A stretch of 64,000 nucleotides of DNA, from positions 21,784,501 to 21,848,500 of the forward strand of contig NC_071336.1 in assembly GCF_027744825.2 (NCBI RefSeq). Direction: 5' to 3'. Below are positions 53,601 through 64,000 of this stretch, one piece after another. This DNA is from Synchiropus splendidus (taxonomy: Eukaryota; Chordata; Actinopteri; Syngnathiformes; Callionymidae). The notes beneath the pieces were generated by a model, which saw only the letters and a program-made list of their open reading frames with translations, searched no databases and was not told where the DNA came from. A program made the position numbers and the translations under genes. Each line of letters begins with the position of its first letter. Positions within the stretch are counted from its first letter, which is position 1.

Positions 53601-54113
53601 AGACTTTTTCATTTCCCCTCTTGTCTAGGTCCTTGGCAAGCGAGAGGAAATTAAAGCGGAAGAGCTGGTGTGAGGAGGTGGCTGAGGAGGGCGGTAACAG
53701 AGGGAGTAAAAAGGAACCACAATTTCAAAAGAAACAGCAAAAAAGAAAGGACTGCGAGCAACACAGCAGTACAAACGAATAAAAAAAACAAAAAAAACTT
53801 TCTGTCCAGTTCAAGCTCCATCACACTTACCCATCCATCCAAAGGCCAAGATGCTCAGGTACATCAGCAGTGAAGAAGAAATGGCTTCAGAACCAAACAG
53901 CAGACAAAGGAAACAACACTTCCTAAAGAAACTGGCCTGGGTAGTGACTGGAATTTTGAGGGCAGTGGACGTTTTTCTAAAGCTATCCACAGAAAAGACA
54001 CATCCCTCAAAGACATTGAAAGACACTCATTCATGTAAACTTGGAAGTGTGGCAAACTGACAAAATTGTAGCAAGCAGCATTGGTGCCATTAAAAAAAAG
54101 CCAAATATGAAGC

Positions 54114-54153
54114 CTGATGTAGTTATTACTACAGTTGGTAGTAACTACATCAG
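54114..54153. other. Imperfect hairpin
   Basis: CTGATGTAGTTA at 54114-54125 pairs exactly with TAACTACATCAG at 54142-54153. Four more pairs (CTAC with GTAG) follow after a three-base bulge, closing a loop of AGTTG. The surroundings show no gene. Confidence 0.7.
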
Positions 54154-55097
54154 ACATAACTGCAGTTTACACACGCAAATGGCGAACATCTGTAACTTCA
54201 ATCTGAGCTACATCAGTGGACGTGTTTCTATGAATCTTTTGGGAGGAATAAAGACTGAAAACTTCGCCCTGGTTGAGGAGACAAGGCGCTTGTAGTTTTG
54301 TAGTAGGAGTGTAACAGGATGGCGGATTTGAGTGAGTGCGTTTCTGAAGAGGAATATTCACCCTCTGATGAAGATCGTACAGTGAAACAAGGTGAGGCGC
54401 AGACGCGGCGCTGCTTCAGTGCGTGGTGCCAGAGAGTGTGGTTCATTGTCGTGGTGGTTGTTGCATGAGGGATGAGGAAGAGCTTTCCAGTGGATTAGAT
54501 AAATATCTGTGAAACAAAGTAATTCACTATGGTGCACTAATACTCCCATCCCAAAACTCCAAGCCATTTCTCATGAACCGTATGACTCCATCTCTAACCA
54601 TTTCCAAGCTACAACATTTCAAAATAGTGATATCAAAGTGGAATATTTCATTGAAAAACTCTGGCGCCCCAAGGGTGAAGGAAACACCGATCAAGTTGAT
54701 ATCAAAGTGTCAAGAAGACAGTAGTATCTCACTATATACAGCCTTGCAGGTGAGCATTTTCAGATCTCCTCAAACAAATTGAATCACTTCTGATCTGAAT
54801 ACATATGGCTTCAATCTTAATTATGTGTTTATTACCGCCTATTTTTGTAAGACTTTACCTGGCAAACACTGGAGCCACGGGAATTCAATCCTGACCATTG
54901 AGTTGCTTATCACCAAGTGAAAAACAGCGACAAAGGCACTCTGCTTTTCATCTTTCCATGAAGAACGACTACTGAATCCAGTGTTGACTTCTAGTTCCTT
55001 CTTACAGCAATCTGTCAGAATAGTGTTGTTTCTTTTTTACCCAGATGGTAACATAAAAAAAACATGGATGTAACTGGACCTCAAATGAAATAATGAC

Positions 55098-55412
55098 TTA
55101 GACTTTCTTTATTGTCATTGCACAAAAACATATCACTATATTATGGCAACGAAATTTCGACCTGAGGCCTCCGGTTTCCAAAAACCAAAACTATAGGTCC
55201 AAATTAAATATCAGAAAAGATAAATACAAAAAAATAAATAAATTATATACTAAATATAAACAAATAAACAGTATTGCAGCTATTGTCCAACGTTCAGCAA
55301 CCTGACAGCACCAGGAACGAAACTGTTCCTGAATCTGGTGGTTCTGCATCGGATGCTACGGAACCATCTGCCGGATGGCAGGAGGGAGAACAGTGCATAC
55401 TGGGGATGAGTT
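55098..55412. repeat. Degenerate interspersed repeat, copy 2
   Basis: It begins with a TTTATTGTCATTGCAC motif, then AACGAAATTTCG, an A/T-rich middle, and a body GAAACTGTTCCTGAATCTGG, TGGTTCTGCATCGGATGCT, GGCAGGAGGGAGAACAGT. The body aligns in order with the repeat at 23638-23911. These blocks are common in fish genomes, probably from a non-LTR element. Confidence 0.65.
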
Positions 55413-56078
55413 TAATGAATTTAACTTCACAAATTCCCATCAGTCATTCAAGCATCCACGCTCTTCGCTTCCCCAAACTCTTGAATGAATTACTGAGTCA
55501 TAATGAACCTGCGAGTTTAAGGTAACAACTACAGTAATGAGGCCATGTGACAATAAATCTGTTGGGCCATTAATCCCAAAAACACAGCATGTCCTGACTC
55601 CACAAGTGACGCTTCCAATCCTTGATACTAAAAATACAGAACATGCAGTGGAGCTCTTATTAAGGCCCCCCTCTCATTTGCATGCCAGTGTGTTTGCGCA
55701 GGCTTACATTTCAAAAACAGCATGCTCTCATTACCAGAGAGGGCAAGCTTTCTAATCTCACCCAAAGTTTGCTTTTAATTAAGATTTCTCAATTACTTTC
55801 CGTCTCTTTGGAGGTTTCGCTGCCAAAATCCATCTGTGTTCACATGTTTGCCTTTTATCAATCGCAACACCTGGTCGTGTTCGGTGTGTGTTCCTGTGTG
55901 TGTGTGTGAGAGACAGAGTTTGGGGTAGGGCTTTTAATGTAGCAATACTTTGTGTGTCTCCTTTCAAAGACTTCTAGTGCCCCTAAATATTTTGTTGAAT
56001 GTTTACAGTAAAAATAACACTGGCTGGAGGCAGTCTTCAACTCCAATGACACTTTGACAGCGAATCACTTTTTGGGAT

Positions 56079-56080
<2 letters not shown>

Positions 56081-56110
<30 letters not shown>
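56081..56110. repeat. (TG)n microsatellite
   Basis: Fifteen pure TG units adjoin the repeat copy at 56096-56420, which ends in a second, shorter TG run near 56380-56398. Confidence 0.95.
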
Positions 56111-56114
<4 letters not shown>

Positions 56115-56420
56115 CTTTGTTTATCCTACTTTGTGGGGATGGATTCTTGACAAAACACGACAAAACACATTCGGTTGGTCCCCACGAGGTTAAGCCTCAA
56201 TTTGGGGATGAAGACTTCAAAATAACTGACTCATTATAATTGGGTTTAAGTTTGGTTCAGAATCCTGGTTCAGGTTTAGCCATGTGTTTTGGAGGGTTAC
56301 GTTGAGGTTGAGAGGCTAAGGAAAACCATTATGGCAATGAGAAATGTCACAATGTCCCAGCAGGGACAGCAATACAAACGTGTGTGTGTGTGTGTGTATG
56401 TGGTATATGTGTATCCTCAC
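56096..56420 (-). repeat. Interspersed repeat, copy 2 (family shared with 9567-9780)
   Basis: The reverse complement carries TCTCATTGCCATAATG, TTTTCCTTAGCCTCTCAACC and CAGTTATTTTGAAGT in the same order and spacing class as the copy at 9567-9780. TG tracts lie at both ends. A degenerate CCCTAAC-like block is in the middle. Confidence 0.6.
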
Positions 56421-58622
56421 TTGTGGGGACCAATTGGTCTTGGTGGCATCCATTCATTCTTCCTACTTCCTACATACAGTAACTCCATATGATCCAACAT
56501 TAAATCACAGGATTCCCTTCAGCCGTACTACTGTGGGCGACACCATCGTCCTCATATTCATCCTCATTTATCTGAAATGACATCTACTGTTAGCCAAATG
56601 AGAATGCTTATCTCTTCTAAAGCTTAGCAGACACAGCCTAACATAGTCGTCCTGCTCTGAAGCAATCCAGGAGATAAAAACTGACATCCTGATATCCTTG
56701 AGACACTGAAAAGCTAGGACTGATGTGTTGCAGTTTGAAAATTGTGCTGAGTGACGGCATGAAGACGGACGGTGAGGTGTGTTTGGTATCAATCACTAAA
56801 ATTGAGGATGAAATACTTTAAAGCAAAAATAGATCCAAAGAGCAGCTGACAGGTGTTTCCCCTCACCTCTCGAGTACTTCACTAGGACTCTTTTGTCTGT
56901 TGTATTTGAGTCACTGTTAATTATTGGAATCCTTATATAAAGTTTCTCAAGGTTTCAGCAGATCTGGAAGAGCAGTCAGTGACGAAGCACGCAGTCAGAC
57001 GGTGGGGGACCTTTTTTTCATTGTGTTATTGTGTGAGAAATTGGTGAGAATGAAGCAGTGAGCAGAAACGGTGGTTCGACTCGATTCACAGCTCAGTAAA
57101 CTTGCTTAAGTTGAGCCATCCAGAATCAGCGAATCGGAACGATGGTTCAATGCCGTCACCATCGCTGACCAGGCAAAACAGCAGTGTGTTGCTAAAATAA
57201 ACTGCTGTCTAAACTCAGCATTCAACATTGCTCTGAGAAGAATTGGTTATCACTATGTTCGGTCACCCAAAATGATTATTATAGTAATTTCACTAAACCA
57301 ACAAGTGACAATCTTTGCAAGAACTGGAAACAGAGAGCTTTAATGCGCTAGCAACAAATAAGAAGGCAGCACGGCGCATGCGCAAATGAAGCTGGTGGGC
57401 AAATTCTTCAACAAATTGATCGATAAAAGACCTTGAATTTTAGTTCTCATTCAATGATGCTCTGCTGCTCATTACAATGACAGAGTGTCTTGTTCCACGG
57501 TGTAGGTGTGAGGTGGCGACTTTCAGGGAGAGAACCTGGCCTTGGTTTTAAAAAAGGTCTGGACCCAATGTCCACATACAGACATGGATACAGCCTTTTC
57601 AAATGTATTCACTCTGCGACACCGTTTCAAAAAGTACTGGATAGGGTGACTGAAAACTTCAGCTCCCATCGTTCACATAGGACAATGTTTTTATGCAAGA
57701 GAACTATCCCGTCTTGTGTTTGAACAGCTTGAAAAGTCACTCGGTGTTAGGTGGACCACGGCTAATGTGTGTCGTGGAACAAAGCAAACGTTTTTCCGTA
57801 ACACCTTACGACACCATACCTTTGAAGCGCACTCTTAATAGGAGATTTGAGCCATGGATTTCTGTTTTGTATCGACTATAATATGTTGGGGTTCATGACT
57901 ATTCTACGATTCTACTTAATTGCGGTTGAGGACAAGGAGGATCGGAAAGACAAAAGGGGAAGGTTGAATTCAGATGACAGTCGCAGACAGCACATCTGAA
58001 GTTGAGTTTTTGAAACAATGCATGGCGCTCCTTTTTGGTGAAGTGATCTAACAATGCATACAAACACAAATGCAAAACAACCCCCAATCAAAGAGAAAAC
58101 ACAAGACGAGTTGCTTTGAGGACGACAGCTATTAAAATTGTGTTGTTTGCCATGATCCAAGCTCAGCCAGACACATCATGACGAAGCAGCTTTTAACAGT
58201 CACAGCAGAAGCTGCAACTCTGACAGTTGCTGCAGGGAGAAATCTCTTTAATATAAGGCAGGGAGACGAAGGAGGGTGACTCACAAAGAAATTAGAAAAG
58301 AGGTCTTTTTACATGCTTTAAAAAACCCTGTATTTCCTATCAATAAGCAAGACGGGTAAAATGTGTCTGTCTCCCATTGAATTTGAATCTCTCTGACCTT
58401 CAGAACAGTTGTAAACAATAAAGTTGTAAAACAATGTGAAGGATTTTTTTCCAGCTAACACTCCAGGCTCAGGCATTTGTCTGGGGTGTACTTTGGGATT
58501 TCTGCATATCACCTGGGATGAGAAAAACACAGGCTGTCAAAATCAACATGTTAAAGTGGATTAATCCATTGTCATGGTTAATTTCATAAAAATGTTTTCA
58601 CGCAATCGACCGATCTACTGAC

Positions 58623-58832
58623 CGGAATGACTCTGTGAAGGCCAACTTCCATCAGACACTTCTGCACCAGAGTAGATCTCTGACTCGCTGCTGCAGAGGA
58701 CACACATGGCTTGTATTTTCTCCAGCTGCAACACGATCATGTTTAACAACACTCTGACAGTGCCTTGGTGTGACTTCAGGACAGTTATAGAGGATTCAAA
58801 TTCTGGACAGCTTCCTTTTTTTTTTAGGACAA
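58623..58832 (-). other. Weak candidate upstream exon of the minus-strand gene
   Basis: A minus-strand open stretch between a T-rich acceptor (TTTTGGTGTGGCTAG) and a CCG|GTCAGT donor. It encodes VLKKKGSCPEFESS, then LLNMIVLQLEKIQAMCVLC and SEIYSGAEVSDGSWP. It starts with two bases and ends with one, so it would join in phase to the exon at 48375-48497. An A10 run inside it and the lack of homology make it doubtful. Confidence 0.15.
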
Positions 58833-59499
58833 CTAGCCACACCAAAATACAACAACATGAACAAGTCAATAGGCTGTAATCTATGTCCTTCTATTTCCTT
58901 TTAGTCTTGCTCGAACTTGCCTCTAAGAATTCCGACATACTTGAATTCCACTATCTAAAGAACTTAGTTCCAGTTTAGGGTTTTCTGAAATTTACAATTT
59001 TATACTATAATTTTATATTACATTGAAAAATATAATTTTATATTTATATTATAATTTTATACACTCTTCTGATGTAAATAAAATGGGAAAAACCTAAGTG
59101 AACCTCCCCACAGAGACTCAGATGCACACACTGTCCAACTCGCTAGTAGCTTTTGTAAGCAGATGCAGTGACAGCACGGATGGCCATTCACATGTATAAA
59201 AAAAGACTATTAATCCTCTGTGCACCATGAACATTGTCTAAACACTACAGACAGCGGTTGTATTGCTAGTAGCCACACATCAGCGGCAGGCTATTGGTCA
59301 AAGTTAACAAAAAAGGAAACAATGCCCTGCACTGTCAGCAGTGGTTGATATAAGAATCTGAACAACAAGGGCTGAACTAAGTGCACAGCAGATGTGGAAA
59401 CCATGGACAGGTCCCTCCGACATCAGACTAACCACCGACTTATCTGTGATGACTTTCTTAAAATACATAGTTTGTTTCAAAAGTCTCAAACACACCTCC

Positions 59500-59625
59500 A
59501 GTTTTCCTCCTCACCTTCCTTGCCCTGAGGTCTCCCCCCGAGTTGGAGTCGTCTAGACACTTTACCAGGTGCTTTCCAGGCAGAATCCTGACAAGAGGCC
59601 GAAGCCACCTCAAGTAGCTGCTCAT
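59500..59625 (-). mobile_element. LINE remnant, C-terminal end of a reverse-transcriptase ORF
   Basis: On the minus strand one frame reads LRWLRPLVRILPGKHL, then KCLDDSNSGG. This resembles the 'LRWFGHLVRMPPGRLPGEV' terminal segment found at the end of ORF2 in several fish non-LTR retrotransposons. The nucleotide run GAGGTGGCTTCGGCC...GTCAGGAT...CCTGG...GGGGGGAGACC also fits. It is short, heavily decayed and isolated; the family is not assigned. Confidence 0.55.
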
Positions 59626-62289
59626 AATCTGAGCCTTTCGTCCTGTCTCCACAGGGGTGTATGCACACTACGTGGCGAGAGCCTTGTTAATAAGTCATTA
59701 TTAGCAATCGATTAGTTAAATCACTATGGTTGCCATTTTATATCTGACAAAAATGACTTTAACAAACCAGGGAGACTTAAGCACAGATGGTTGTTTGGCG
59801 TATCATGTTTTGAACTGTAAAATTCCAATGCAGCATCACATTAAAATGAATGTAAATAAATTCACAGCAGAAGGACTGCGGAGAATGTCAGTGGAAACTT
59901 CAAACTGTTACGTGTCTGGAAATCAGAGGCTCACACTTACATGAGCACAGTTTGATAAGGTTGCTGAAGCATGTGCAGTTCAAAGAGTAATTCCTCGGCT
60001 ACCCCACTGACTATGAAGATTAAATGACAGCCCTTTGTCAGATAAATGCTGCACAGAATGGTTCTTATTGTCAGTCTACCACCACTAACACTTTCTGCGG
60101 GGAAGTTGAGGGGCAATGAGATGCACAGCAGGGAGGGAAATAAGCAGTGAAATTACTAGTGAGAGTTCCTTTGAAAAAAAAAATGTGTTCCTGCAGGCAT
60201 CTTCAGTCAACAATCGGAAGCCGGCCAACAAGACAAAAACTCACTTCTATTTTGCATAACTGTTGGCATCAGCAACTGAGACGAAGCTTTAACAGGAAAA
60301 AAGAAAAACAAAGGTTCAAAACCGAGTCTGCTGTAGCAACATGACAGCCATTTCGGATACTCATTAAACTGCATCCATTCAAAGGTACTTTTGGTATATT
60401 GCCACCGTTTTGCTGAAATTGAGTGAGAAGTGTGAGAAATGCAGGACATGAAAAGAGATACACAACAGTTAAGACAACAGCAATGTAGCAGATAAACTTA
60501 CTCTATTTGTTTGTAGATGGTGTTGAGATTTAAGTCACAATACTAAAACGAATCAACACTGAAAAGTCATATTGCTCTCTTCAATTATACAGACTACAAA
60601 CCACCATACAAAAAAAACATACAAAACGATTTGATATCTTTAAACTGTTTGTCCATCTGTCACATTAAAATGAAAGGTCAGAGGGGGAAAGACACGGATG
60701 TGACAGGTCCAAATACTTCACATGAGTGTACCAAAGGGTAAATACATTTTTTTTAAAACCTTTTTAACTCAAGGCATTGTTTCAAACACTCTTCAGCATT
60801 GTGTACCAACACCCAGAGTAACTAACTTGTAATAGATGTCTTTTATCATTTCTGCATCAGGGTTGCCACACCAAGTCAGTCCTCCTCCTGTTCCTCTGGT
60901 GTCAGAGCTACTACCGTGGCAGGTCTCACTGATATCCCATCGAGCTTTCCTTTCCCTCAAGCTGTTATAAATCACCCAAGCAGTCGTCTCCATCCATTCC
61001 ACCTCGCCAGCACTCTCCTCTTCACCTCCCATCATCCATGTCAAGACAAACAATTCAAATACTTGAACTCATCTGGTCTCACTCCAAAACACAACCTCAC
61101 TGTTCCTCTAGCCCTGTCTTGCATTCCCCTCCTTGCATCTGCTGACCTTTTTCCCCTCTTTCCTCCAGGTCATGCCTCCATCTCACCAGCTACCTCCTCT
61201 ACACGCTCTCTACAACACTTGAATTGAACGATGCATAGACAGTCAGCCAGGTGATGAATGAATGGATAAATAGAAAGTCTGATTGGATTAACATAAAACA
61301 GACACTGTAAAAAGGAATTACTGTACAAGTTGCTTCTTCATGCATGACAGACTTTAGCATCAAAAGTCCTCTCTTATTGTTGTGTGGATTTAAAACAACA
61401 ACCAAAAGAGAAAAATAGGAGAGCAGCAGCTAACAAAGCATTACGTCGTACATTAAAGTCCAGCTAAACACCTGGAACTGACAGTAGAGGATCCTTTAGT
61501 AACTTTAGCAACCATTTTCTGTAAATAAATAAATCCATGCGAGCAACACTTTGGAAATGTGGAGACAACACATCTACTGCAAGCGTATTATTGTGTATTG
61601 AATCATCCTCCTCTCAACAGTATGGCCATATCCACATTTAAAGAAATGAGTATCGATCTAAAATGGTGCGTGTGTATTGAAATTGCGCTGATATATGCAA
61701 CTATCGTTTATCACACAAAACTCAAAGGAAAGAGAGTGTTGTGTTTACAGCACCACAAATTTCAGACACGTCTTTGACAATGACTGTACTCCACAACTAT
61801 GTCTTGAGCATATGAACAATTATTGCACTCTTAAAGTCATGTCTCTGTTTAGAAATCAGGGAAGTGCTAAGAGTTTCATTTAGGTATTAAAGATGGGAGT
61901 CATGCAAAAAAAAAACCACACAAAAAACATTGATGGTAACAAGTCAAACAGCAGGCATCAAAACAGTGACAGGATCAGCATGAACTGTATGCCATGCCAT
62001 GCTAATAAAAGTATCCATGAGCAGACAGTTCATTACAGCGCTGGACATTTGCTTCCTTCACTGCGGTTCCTTCATTATTTAGTAGTACACCCTCTCCTTT
62101 ATTATCATTACTGCAGTGCAGTCCTGCCTCAACCTCTTGAGCCACAGCCATCCAGAGCCTTGCTACTGGCTTACTCATGCTGCTCATGGTTTCAGCTGCC
62201 CACTCTGGCTTTTGCAGTGAAACGAGGGGAGATAAAGTTCCAATTAGCAAGTTCAAGGAGTTGTGGAGGAGGGCAACTCCAGGGTATTA

Positions 62290-62317
62290 CCCCCCCCCCC
62301 CCCCCCCCCCCCCCCCC
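62290..62317. repeat. Poly-C / poly-G homopolymer
   Basis: An uninterrupted run of 28 C. Such tracts are rare in vertebrate DNA, can form G-quadruplex or i-motif structures, and are prone to sequencing length error. Confidence 0.97.
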
Positions 62318-62593
62318 ACTCGCACCTTTTATCCTAAAGAAATGGGTTCTGGTTTGATGCACGGAACTACATTTGAGATAAGAGTGATATTCAAAGTCAG
62401 TGCCAACAATCTGTTGCTCGGTGGCTACAAGTATTTAAAAATAATATAAAAAAGGACAGTTAACATGAAGGCGGGGAAGTGCTACAGTATTTTCTTTTGT
62501 TCTTTGCGCAAGTCACTGAAATATTGTTTTCAGAGTAAAAGAAAAAATGTTTTTTTTTATTTTAATTGTCTTTCTTAAATAATTTATTTCTTT

Positions 62594-62715
<122 letters not shown>

Positions 62716-64000
62716 TATTTTTTTTGGTACAAATAGATGTTTCCAGCTTCTTTTTTACAGTCAGTTGTTGACATGGTGCATCAGGAGGGGAATGGGATGG
62801 GTGTGGTATTCTGGACCGGGGGGCAGGGCTTTGGACGGCATGCTTCCTAGCTAAACGTTTGCTGTCGAACACATCATAAAAAGAATAGAGTGAAGAAATG
62901 AGTGAAGCTTGTGGTCAAACAAGGTACTGTATACACCGGGTCACATGAAGAGCACAGACAGACAGTTATGCTGGCCATCCAAACCCTAAACACCCTTTTT
63001 GTACTGCCGCTGGAGGGGAACCATTCAAATTCAAATGCTGGAAGTGTCAACAAGCAGCAAGGAGGGCAGATTTCTGGGTCAACATTGGATGAAAAAGTCG
63101 ACATGACAACCGTAAACACATGACGCCTTCGGAGTGAGACCATGTTGTTTCAACAATCATCAAAAGAAGCCTGTGACACGTCTGCTTTGCCAGGTTCAGC
63201 CAAAGCAGCTGCCGTAAAAATTCCAGAGGCTGTTATGACCAACACTGGAGATTATTAGACCTATGTGTGACATGGTTTGGATAACAACAGAAAAATAAAT
63301 ATTGCTTGGTTATAGACAGCACTTGCCTTGTTTGCTAGCTTGCGCCACTCTCTCTTAGCGCTGGATTCTTACAGAACTGACTTTAATGAACCAGTGGAAA
63401 GCATAATGCAATATTTTGCAATGTCTTCTTCAGGATGGGCTGGAGCAAGAGGATGGGAGTCGAGGGCATACAATCCTTTTCAATGCATTCTTGAACGTGA
63501 CTTTTCACCAGCCAGACTGGCCTAAGAAAGATCATAGAGAGCATGTAAACGCTACAGTAAATGGTCCCTAGCTGGATCTGACCCTGGGTAATCCTATAGA
63601 GAGACATTTGTACTAACCTCTTTTCCACTGTGCAGCTCACATTCATCAAAATGTATTGATAAATAATTCAGGCGCAAAAAAAAAAATAGTGAACACGCAG
63701 CAGAATGATGAACCTCAGCTGAGCGTATTGCATCTCATTCTGTTTCCCACAGGACAGAAAAAAAACCCTTAAGTCAGATGAGCTATCCAAGAACCAAGTC
63801 CTTATTTGAAATAGTGAGCCCCAGCTCAAGCCCAGGCCAATCATCAAAGATTTAAAAAAAGAAGCAAAACTTCATAAACTACACAATCTAAATCCTTTGG
63901 GCCGGTGATGGTGTACAAGTACTAGTTCCCAGCTCTGATGGAAGGATCATGTATTTTACATCACAGACCAGCTTTGAATGAAAGTGTCTTGAAGGCTGTT

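Noticed and set aside
59486..59668. A minus-strand exon-like stretch with acceptor GGAGACAG and donor CACCTG|GTAAAG (frame GSDYEQLLEVASASCQDS)
   Set aside because: The nucleotide sequence is better explained as a decayed LINE ORF2 tail read in another frame; the match continues past the supposed donor.
60793..61053. An 86-codon minus-strand frame
   Set aside because: The sequence is pyrimidine-rich on the plus strand and looks like degenerate repeat DNA. I could not tie it to a family or to splice sites.
62002..62256. A minus-strand frame (KPEWAAETMSSMSKPVARLW) as a further exon of the unidentified minus-strand gene
   Set aside because: No convincing acceptor or donor flanks it and the phase relation to other exons cannot be tested.

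Overview
This window is vertebrate nuclear DNA, almost certainly from a teleost fish. Short coding exons are joined by GT-AG introns (one GC-AG), AATAAA poly(A) signals follow the genes, dinucleotide microsatellites are long, and the interspersed repeats are of kinds typical of fish genomes. No prokaryotic, viral or CRISPR-type system is present. Exon models were built by hand from reading frame, splice-site consensus and remembered orthologues; no alignment was run.

Layout. (1) 133-5702, +: the last seven coding exons of relch (KIAA1468), with a poly(A) signal at 6496. (2) 11147-25343, +: a complete ten-exon tnfrsf11a (RANK), predicted 621 residues; a 4.6 kb intergenic stretch separates it from relch. 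relch-tnfrsf11a adjacency is as on human 18q21. (3) 30351-33711 and 35027-41509, +: two tandem seven-exon short-chain dehydrogenase genes of the RDH11/12 (retinol dehydrogenase) type, predicted 298 and 297 residues, with identical internal exon lengths, so an old tandem duplication. (4) 43896-44875, +: sec61g, the 68-residue gamma subunit of the Sec61 translocon, with a CpG-rich promoter upstream. (5) From 45774 onward on the minus strand: two phase-compatible putative exons (45774-45928 and 48375-48497) that look like the 3' end of a gene I could not identify. (6) 48.5-64 kb: gene-poor DNA with simple repeats, degenerate repeats, a LINE tail remnant, one degenerate reading frame and one weak candidate exon.

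The genes do not form a pathway. relch acts in endosome-to-Golgi cholesterol transfer, RANK is the osteoclast-differentiation receptor, the two dehydrogenases probably reduce or oxidise retinoids or lipid aldehydes at membranes, and sec61g is a housekeeping translocon subunit. The points most worth a second look are a GC-AG intron in the first dehydrogenase gene, a perfect 19-bp hairpin carrying an octamer motif in RANK intron 1, paired stem-loops in a sec61g intron, an inverted pair of pogo/Tigger-like non-autonomous transposons about 25 kb apart, strong conservation of RANK signalling motifs, and the unidentified minus-strand gene. I found nothing I would call a new biological system.
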